DNA of 9,593 nucleotides from CAZLIC01 sp964559535 (lineage in GTDB: Bacteria > Pseudomonadota > Alphaproteobacteria > Rhodobacterales > Rhodobacteraceae): the NCBI GenBank assembly GCA_964559535.1, contig CAZLIC010000119.1, positions 1-9,593 of the forward strand, written 5' to 3'. The position numbers were made by a program, and so were the translations under genes. Below, one piece after another: positions 4,899 through 9,593 of this stretch. Position 1 is the first letter of the stretch. Each line of letters starts with the position of its first letter. The notes beneath the pieces were generated by a model. That model did no database searches. It was given only the letters and a program-made list of their open reading frames with translations, and had not been told where the DNA came from.

Positions 4899-6539
4899 CC
4901 TGGCTGCCGTGCGGGCCATCACGGCCACGGCAGCCAGACCCACGGCCATCACCAGAAGCGCGGCCGGTGCGGCTTCGCCCAAACGTTCGAGGCTGGCCAG
5001 TTCGTAGGTGCGGGTGGCCAGCGTGTCGAAGTTGAAGGGGCGCAGCAGCAGGGTGGCGGGCAGTTCCTTCACGCAGTCGACGAACACGATCAGCAGGGCG
5101 GTGGCCACGCTGCCACGCATCAGCGGCAGGTAGACCGCGGTCAGCGCGCCGCCCGGTCCGCGGCCCAAAGACCGCGCGGCGGCCGGAAGCGCGGGCGTGA
5201 CGCGGCCGAAGGCGGCCTCGGCCGCGCCCTGTGCCACGGCGAAGAACCGCACGAGGTAGGCCAGAACCAGCGCCGCGGCCGTCCCGGTGAGCAGGAGGCC
5301 GGGGTCGCGGCCGGTCAGCGCCAGCACCGCATCGGCCACGCGGTTGTCCAGCGCGGCCAGCGGCACCAGAAAGCCCACGGCCAGCACAGCCCCCGGCGCG
5401 GCATAGCCGAGCGTTGTCAGCGGCAGCAGCAGCCGCGGCAGGCGGGCGCCCGACAGGCGCACGCCATAGACCATGAACAGCGCCGCCGCCACGGTGACGG
5501 CCGCCGCAACGCCCCCGACCGTCAGGGAATGCAGCAGGGCGCGGCCCAGCCCCGGCGCAACCCAGGCCTGCGGGTTGCGCAGGCCATGGCCCAGCATCAC
5601 CGCCACCGGCAGGAGAAACCCCGTGGCAAACGGCCCGGCGCAGAACAGGAAGGCCGCCCAGCCGCGCCAGCCGCGCAGGCGTGGCAGGTCAAGCGGGCGG
5701 GCGGTGCGGCTGGTGCGGTGGAACCGGGCGCCCCGCCGCCCGGTGCGTTCCAGCCCCAAGAGCACCAGCACCAGCCCCAGCGCCACCAGCGCCAGCTGCG
5801 CCGCTCCGGCCTGGTCGTTGCCCGACAGCCAGACGGTAAAGATGCCCGTGGTCAGCGTCTGCACCCCGAAGTGGCTGACGGTTCCGAAATCGGCCACCGT
5901 CTCCATCAGCACCAGTGCCACACCGGCGGCCACCGCAGGCCGCGCCATGGGCAGGCCGACGCGCCAGAACAGGCCCCAGGGGGTGGCCCCCAAAGCACGG
6001 GCCACGTCATGCGTGCAGCCCGACTGGTCGCGGAACGCGGCCCGCGCCATGAGATAGACATAAGGGTACAGCGCCGCCGCCAGCACCACGGCCGCCGCCC
6101 ACAGCGACCGCACCTCGGGGAACCAGTAGTCGCGCGCCGAGGTCCAGCCCACAAGCCCGCGCAGCGCCGTCTGCAGCGCCCCCGAATAGTCAAGGAAATC
6201 GACCACGGCATAGGCGCCCACATAGGCCGGGATCGCCAGCGGAAACAGCAGCGCCCAATCCAGCCAGCGCGCGCCGGGAAAGCGGTACATGGTGACCAGC
6301 CAGGCCGTGCCGACGCCCGCCACCAGCGCCAGTCCGCCCACCGCGGCCATCAGCGCCAGCGTGGCGCCCAGATAACGCGGCAGCGCGGTGGACCACAGGT
6401 GCTGCCACAGGTCGCCCGTGGGCGCCAGCGCCAGGGCCAGAACAGCGGCCACCGGTGTCAGCACCAGCGTGGCAATGACCACGGCGCCCACCGACCACAG
6501 CCCGCCCCCCGCGCCCCGCCTGTGCCGCATCTGCATCAT
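4890..6539 (-). CDS. fbpB: iron(III) ABC transporter permease, FbpB-like
   Basis: A 549-residue inner-membrane permease with two fused halves of about six helices each, as in FbpB/SfuB of ferric-iron importers. In that system it would pass Fe(III) from a periplasmic binding protein, driven by an FbpC-type ATPase. The two ATPase-contacting EAA loops are visible: DVARALGATPWGLFWRVGLP (about 178-197) and AARSLGRGPGGALTAVYLPL (about 454-473). Family-typical segments are ETVADFGTVSHFGVQTLTTG (213-232) and FNFDTLATRTYELAS (502-516). A basic stretch near 265-290 links the halves. The start at 6539 is chosen because AGGGG lies 7 bases upstream; a TTG at 6545 is too close to it, and ATGs at 6536 and 6530 are less well placed. 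No binding-protein or ATPase gene is adjacent, so partners must be encoded elsewhere. Substrate specificity comes from family resemblance; related thiamine or other-metal permeases are less likely. Confidence 0.88.
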   Translation of the reverse strand: MMQMRHRRGAGGGLWSVGAVVIATLVLTPVAAVLALALAPTGDLWQHLWSTALPRYLGATLALMAAVGGLALVAGVGTAWLVTMYRFPGARWLDWALLFPLAIPAYVGAYAVVDFLDYSGALQTALRGLVGWTSARDYWFPEVRSLWAAAVVLAAALYPYVYLMARAAFRDQSGCTHDVARALGATPWGLFWRVGLPMARPAVAAGVALVLMETVADFGTVSHFGVQTLTTGIFTVWLSGNDQAGAAQLALVALGLVLVLLGLERTGRRGARFHRTSRTARPLDLPRLRGWRGWAAFLFCAGPFATGFLLPVAVMLGHGLRNPQAWVAPGLGRALLHSLTVGGVAAAVTVAAALFMVYGVRLSGARLPRLLLPLTTLGYAAPGAVLAVGFLVPLAALDNRVADAVLALTGRDPGLLLTGTAAALVLAYLVRFFAVAQGAAEAAFGRVTPALPAAARSLGRGPGGALTAVYLPLMRGSVATALLIVFVDCVKELPATLLLRPFNFDTLATRTYELASLERLGEAAPAALLVMAVGLAAVAVMARTAARPV

Positions 6540-6563
6540 GCCCAAGCCCCTAGCGGAATGCGG

Positions 6564-6591
6564 TTTTCCTGTCCAGAAATCCCCCTATGAT
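6564..6591 (+). promoter_or_regulatory. possible promoter of the sulfotransferase-like gene
   Basis: TATGAT at 6586-6591 matches five of six bases of the sigma-70 -10 consensus. TTTTCC at 6564-6569, with a 16-base spacer, is a weak -35. Transcription would start near 6598, about 22 bases ahead of the chosen ATG at 6620. This also argues against an earlier start at 6587, which would fall inside the -10 box. The element lies in the 80-base region shared with the divergent permease gene. Confidence 0.4.
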
Positions 6592-6619
6592 CGCGCGGCA
6601 CAGGCACACGGACCCCGGC

Positions 6620-7489
6620 ATGCAGATCGTCTATCATCTTGGCGCCCATTGCACCGACGAAGAGCGGCTGCTGCGCTGCCTGCTGCGCAACAGGCAAACA
6701 CTGGCCGAGCAGGGCATCGACGTGCCGGGCCCGACGCGGTACCGCAATCTGCTGCTGGAAATGGCGCGCAAGCTGCGCGGTTCGCCCGCCACGCGGGACA
6801 CGCAGGCCATGGTGCTGGACCAGATCGTCGAAGGCGACGAACCCGAACGGATCGTGCTGGGCTGGGACAGTTTCATGGGCTATGCGCAAAGCGCGCTGGC
6901 CGAACGGCTGTACCCGGGGGCGGATCGGCGCATTGCGGCGCTGAGATCGATCTTTCCGGACCTGCCGCACGAATTCTACCTGGCCCTGCGCAACCCCGCC
7001 ACCTTCGTGCCGGCCATCATCGAGAAGATCGTGCCGCGCGGCAAGCCGCCGCCCGAGGTGCCGGACCCGATGCAGCTGCGCTGGTCCGAGCTTGTGCTGG
7101 CAATTCGGGACGCGGTTCCCGATGCCAAGATCACCGTCTGGTGCGACGAGGATACCCCGCTTCTTTGGCCGACCGTGCTGCAAGCCGTGTCGGGCCATGA
7201 CGACGGCACGGTGCTGCAAGATGCCGACGACCTGCTGGAGCGGCTGATGGGACCTGCGGGCCTGCAGCGGATGAACGCCTACATGGCCGGCCACCCGCCC
7301 GCGGATGCCGCCCACCGGGCCCGCATCGTGTCGGCCTTCCTGGACAAGTTCGCCGCGCCCGAGGTCGTCGAGGCCGAGATCGAGGTGCCGGGCTGGACCG
7401 AAGACCTGGTCGTTGCCCTGACCGCGGCCTATGACCGCGACGTGGCGCGGCTGATGCAGATGGACGGTGTGCGCGTGCTGGTGCCCTGA
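6620..7489 (+). CDS. conserved hypothetical protein with a degenerate sulfotransferase-like N-terminus
   Basis: A 289-residue soluble protein without signal peptide or membrane helix. The N-terminus MQIVYHLGAHCTDEERLLRC, followed by LLRNRQTLAEQGIDVPGP, has the strand-loop-helix layout seen at the start of bacterial sulfotransferases. There HLGAHKTGTTxLQ forms the 5'-phosphosulfate-binding loop, followed by a helix and a GI-x-YPGP turn. Here the loop reads HLGAHCTDEERLL: the lysine and the Thr-Gly-Thr-Thr residues that hold the PAPS phosphate are gone. The rest (for example LVLAIRDAVPDAKITVWCDED near 155-175) looks like an alternating fold but matches no named motif I recognise. The start at 6620 has CGGA 7 bases upstream and a -10-like box 28 bases upstream. 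It is divergent from the permease and followed by a probable terminator, so it is likely monocistronic. Sulfotransferase activity is doubtful; function unknown. Confidence 0.85.
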   Translation: MQIVYHLGAHCTDEERLLRCLLRNRQTLAEQGIDVPGPTRYRNLLLEMARKLRGSPATRDTQAMVLDQIVEGDEPERIVLGWDSFMGYAQSALAERLYPGADRRIAALRSIFPDLPHEFYLALRNPATFVPAIIEKIVPRGKPPPEVPDPMQLRWSELVLAIRDAVPDAKITVWCDEDTPLLWPTVLQAVSGHDDGTVLQDADDLLERLMGPAGLQRMNAYMAGHPPADAAHRARIVSAFLDKFAAPEVVEAEIEVPGWTEDLVVALTAAYDRDVARLMQMDGVRVLVP

Positions 7490-7531
7490 CGCGGCATATT
7501 CGGGGGCATCTGCCGCACCGCCCTGCCCGGG

Positions 7532-7564
7532 AAACCGGCATTGCCGCCGAATTGTGCGGTTTTT
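7532..7564 (+). terminator. probable intrinsic terminator
   Basis: AAACCG (7532-7537) and CA (7539-7540, after a one-base bulge) pair with TG and CGGTTT (7555-7562), making an 8-pair stem around a 14-base loop. The stem runs into five T residues (7560-7564). It lies 43 bases after the stop of the sulfotransferase-like gene. The A-tract/T-tract design fits an intrinsic terminator, though the bulge and loop size make it a modest one. It separates this gene from the downstream C26 hydrolase. Confidence 0.45.
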
Positions 7565-7662
7565 CATGACACAGGGTGCGGTTCTGCGCCGGCTACCCCC
7601 TTTCGGCCCGGGAACGCACGACATATCCTTCTGCAAAGTTTCCAGGACCGGTTCGCTGCCTC

Positions 7663-8451
7663 ATGCCACCTGCTCTGCGCCGCCGCCCCGTCGTCGGCAT
7701 CATCGGCAACCTGAATTTCCTGAACGAGACCTATCCGGTCCACGCCGGCGGCACGATGAATTCCGAAGCCGTGGCCTGCGCCGCAGGGTGCCTGCCGCTG
7801 ATCATTCCGTCGGACCCGCGTTTCGTGGCGGTGGATGACCTTCTGGACCTGTGCGACGGGTTTCTGCTGACGGGCGGGCGGCCCAATGTGCACCCGTCCG
7901 AGTACGGCGAGGACGAAACCCCGGCCCATGGCACCTTCGACCGCAGCCGCGATGCCATTGCCCTTCCGCTGATCCGCGCCTGTGTGGAACGCGGCCAGCC
8001 GATCCTGGGCGTCTGCCGCGGGTTTCAGGAGGTCAACGTGGCCATGGGCGGCACGCTGCACCCCGAGATCCGCGATCTGCCCGGCCGGATGAACCACCGC
8101 ATGCCGCCGGATGGCTCGCTGGAAGAGAAGTTCGCCCTGCGCCACCCCGTGCGGTTCACGCCGGGCGGTCCGTTCCACCGTCTGTTCGGCGCCGACGAGG
8201 TGATGACGAACACGTTGCACGGCCAGGGCATAGCCCGGCCCGGCGCCCGCATCGTGATTGACGGCGTGGCGCCCGACGGCACGCCAGAGGCGATCTGGGT
8301 GAAGGACGCGCCGGGCTTTACCCTGTCGGTGCAGTGGCACCCGGAATGGAATGCCTGCAGCGATCCGGTGTCGGTGCCACTGTTCCGTGCCTTTGGCGCG
8401 GCCTGTGCCGCCTGGGCATCGCGCGGGGCAACCCTGCGCCGCAGCGCCTGA
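7663..8451 (+). CDS. gamma-glutamyl-GABA hydrolase-like (peptidase C26, class I amidotransferase fold)
   Basis: A 262-residue protein of the PuuD/COG2071 group. Characterised relatives cleave gamma-glutamyl bonds, notably gamma-glutamyl-GABA in putrescine breakdown. Motifs in order are PVVGIIGN (9-16), DGFLLTGGRPNVHPSEYGE (65-83), the nucleophile elbow ILGVCRGFQEVNVAMGG with catalytic C118, MNHRMP (143-148), and QWHPEW (225-230) with H226 and E228 completing the triad. Length matches PuuD-type enzymes (about 250). No signal peptide, so cytoplasmic. The start at 7663 puts the first strand at the family-typical position; AGGA is about 15 bases upstream, which is far, and an earlier in-frame GTG at 7576 would add 29 unrelated residues. 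None of the other putrescine genes (gamma-glutamylputrescine synthetase, oxidase, dehydrogenase) is adjacent, so the substrate is uncertain. It converges on the next gene with 8 bases between stops. Confidence 0.9.
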   Translation: MPPALRRRPVVGIIGNLNFLNETYPVHAGGTMNSEAVACAAGCLPLIIPSDPRFVAVDDLLDLCDGFLLTGGRPNVHPSEYGEDETPAHGTFDRSRDAIALPLIRACVERGQPILGVCRGFQEVNVAMGGTLHPEIRDLPGRMNHRMPPDGSLEEKFALRHPVRFTPGGPFHRLFGADEVMTNTLHGQGIARPGARIVIDGVAPDGTPEAIWVKDAPGFTLSVQWHPEWNACSDPVSVPLFRAFGAACAAWASRGATLRRSA

Positions 8452-8459
8452 CGAAGGCG

Positions 8460-9593
8460 CTATTGCGCCTGCAGCACCGCCGTCAGCGGCGCCAGGGCGA
8501 CGCTTGACGCCCGCCCCTCGACCGCCCAGGCCAGCAGCGCCTGCACGGTGTCGGGTCGCGTTTCGCCAGCCACCACAACCCGGCCCTCTTGCGCGGCCTT
8601 GAACGCCGCCCGGTCCAGATACTGGCGGATGCGCGCAACATCCTCGCCCTTGCCGTCCAGCCGGCGGAAGATCGTGGCGGCATGGGCACCTTCCCGCCGG
8701 GCCACCTGGTCGGCGGCGTTCAGCCCGCGATCCCAGGACAGGATGCCGCGCCCCTGCCCCGCCACCACCGGCACCACCAGTGTCGAGACCGGCCGGTTGT
8801 CCTGGAACCCCTCGGTTTCCGGCACCACGACCGCCACCGATTCGGGCAGCGCCCCCGCATGCGCGGCAAAGGTCACCTCGACGTCCGACGCGGTGGCGCC
8901 CTGCGGAATGCCGGTGGCCAGCATGGCCACTTCCTGCCCGCCCGCGCGATAGATGCTGGCGGCCAGGGCCGATTCGGGCTTGGTCGGGTCCAGCACGAAG
9001 GTCACCGGGAAGGGCATCGCGGCCAGCGCCGTGCGGTCAAGTTCCGGCGCCCCGGTGTCGAACAGCACGACCGACAGCAGCGGCTTTTGCGCCGGGTTGT
9101 CGAAGGCACGGGCGTGGGCCACCCGCGGCGGCGCATCGGCGGCAGGCGCGGCGGCGGCCGTTGCAGCGGGAACATCGGTCCGCGGGGCCAGCGTTCCTTC
9201 GGTTTCGGGCGTGCCCGTGGTCTTCAGTCCGGGTGCCTTTGCCAGCGGCTCGGGCTTCTTCAGCAGCGGTGCCGTGGTCTCGGCCTGCGCCACCCGAACG
9301 TCACCCGCCCGCCGGACCACCGGCCTCTGCGGGGCGGTGACGGCATCGGGTGCGCCGTCGGCGGCTTCACCGGGCAGCACCAGCGCCGGGTTTGCTGCCG
9401 ACCGTGTCAGCACGTCGGGCGCCGCCGCGTTGCCCGGCAGGGACAGGGGGGCCACCACGGCGGCCTCGGCCGGGACCTTGCGCATGCCAGGGCCGGAAAG
9501 GGCCGCAACAGGCGGCGGGGCGGCGGGGGGCGGCGGGGCGGCGGGGGGCGGCACGTGCGGCGCGGTCTCGGCCAGGCCGACCCGCAGCGCCAC
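8460..9593 (-). CDS. divergent polysaccharide deacetylase family protein (DUF610/YibQ-like), partial
   Basis: The C-terminal 377 residues of a protein whose start lies beyond the right edge; the codon at the edge is GTG within the reading frame and is not taken as a start. The visible part begins with a long low-complexity region rich in Pro, Ala and Thr (about 1-165), with PPPAAP repeats, as expected for a periplasmic linker after an N-terminal membrane anchor that would be outside the window. From about 171 to the end is a YibQ-like domain: LLSVVLFDTG (172-181), LAAMPFPVTFVLDPTKP (190-206), IYRAGGQEVAML (214-225) and the C-terminal GRVVVAGETRPDTVQALLAW segment. E. coli YibQ-type proteins carry a DD-containing first motif and a HLPM-like motif; here these read LFDTG and ATGIP, so catalysis is doubtful. 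Probably envelope-associated. It converges with the C26 hydrolase gene, 8 bases away. Confidence 0.82.
   Translation of the reverse strand: MALRVGLAETAPHVPPPAAPPPPAAPPPVAALSGPGMRKVPAEAAVVAPLSLPGNAAAPDVLTRSAANPALVLPGEAADGAPDAVTAPQRPVVRRAGDVRVAQAETTAPLLKKPEPLAKAPGLKTTGTPETEGTLAPRTDVPAATAAAAPAADAPPRVAHARAFDNPAQKPLLSVVLFDTGAPELDRTALAAMPFPVTFVLDPTKPESALAASIYRAGGQEVAMLATGIPQGATASDVEVTFAAHAGALPESVAVVVPETEGFQDNRPVSTLVVPVVAGQGRGILSWDRGLNAADQVARREGAHAATIFRRLDGKGEDVARIRQYLDRAAFKAAQEGRVVVAGETRPDTVQALLAWAVEGRASSVALAPLTAVLQAQ
9513..9548. repeat. 18-bp perfect tandem duplication encoding PPPAAP repeats
   Basis: The 18-base unit CGGCGGGGCGGCGGGGGG occurs exactly twice, at 9513-9530 and 9531-9548, with the start of a third copy after it. 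In the minus-strand frame it encodes six-residue Pro/Ala units in the linker of the deacetylase-like protein. In-frame copy-number change is expected here. Confidence 0.85.

Noticed and set aside
7601..7629. A possible promoter (TTTCGG, 17 bases, TATCCT) ahead of the C26 hydrolase
   Set aside because: The -35 matches only two of six bases and the -10 four of six; too weak to list as a feature, although some promoter is expected in 7565-7662.
1..9593. Search for mobile elements, CRISPR arrays, toxin-antitoxin pairs, phage genes or defence systems
   Set aside because: No transposase, integrase, spaced direct-repeat array or paired small toxin/antitoxin frames seen; the two tRNA genes carry no visible integrase or duplicated 3' end beside them that would mark an integrated island.

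Overview
The window looks like ordinary chromosome from a GC-rich alphaproteobacterium, most likely of the Rhodobacteraceae (Rhodobacter/Paracoccus relatives). The grounds are the very high GC content with strong third-position GC bias, long shadow reading frames on the opposite strand, and the protein families present: a LACTB2-type metallo-hydrolase, an EnvZ-like kinase, urease accessory proteins, an FbpB permease and a degenerate divergent-polysaccharide-deacetylase protein. I see no transposase, integrase, phage gene, CRISPR array or toxin-antitoxin pair, and base composition does not visibly change along the window.

Left part (1-2336): the 5' half of a tRNA-Asn gene (minus strand) enters from the left edge, followed by a minus-strand MBL-fold hydrolase. 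Forty bases beyond its start, and divergent from it, lies an EnvZ-like sensor histidine kinase with no response regulator next to it.

Middle (2337-4724): after an intergenic region with a perfect 8-bp inverted repeat and a possible heat-shock-type promoter comes a 73-residue DUF1127-like protein. It is followed by ureE-ureF-ureG, whose genes overlap by 4 bases at each junction and so are probably translationally coupled. These are the nickel chaperone (UreE, with a 12-histidine stretch), the fidelity/scaffold factor (UreF) and the GTPase (UreG) that load nickel into urease. The structural genes ureABC and ureD are not in the window. An 11-bp bulged hairpin sits just ahead of the ureE ribosome binding site.

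Right part (4725-9593): a complete tRNA-Thr(UGU) on the minus strand, with a plausible promoter that abuts three perfect 13-bp near-palindromic tandem repeats. Those repeats contain the stop codon of an FbpB-like iron(III) ABC permease (minus strand), which has no binding protein or ATPase gene beside it. Divergent from it is a 289-residue protein whose N-terminus looks like a sulfotransferase with a degraded cofactor-binding loop. Then come a probable terminator, a class I glutamine-amidotransferase-like (peptidase C26, PuuD-type) hydrolase with an intact Cys-His-Glu set, and, convergent with it, the C-terminal part of a divergent polysaccharide deacetylase family protein that runs off the right edge.

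The only clear functional unit is ureEFG. The other genes look like housekeeping or accessory single genes. I found no convincing new multi-gene system; the points most worth checking are small non-coding structures and a few degenerate or orphaned proteins.
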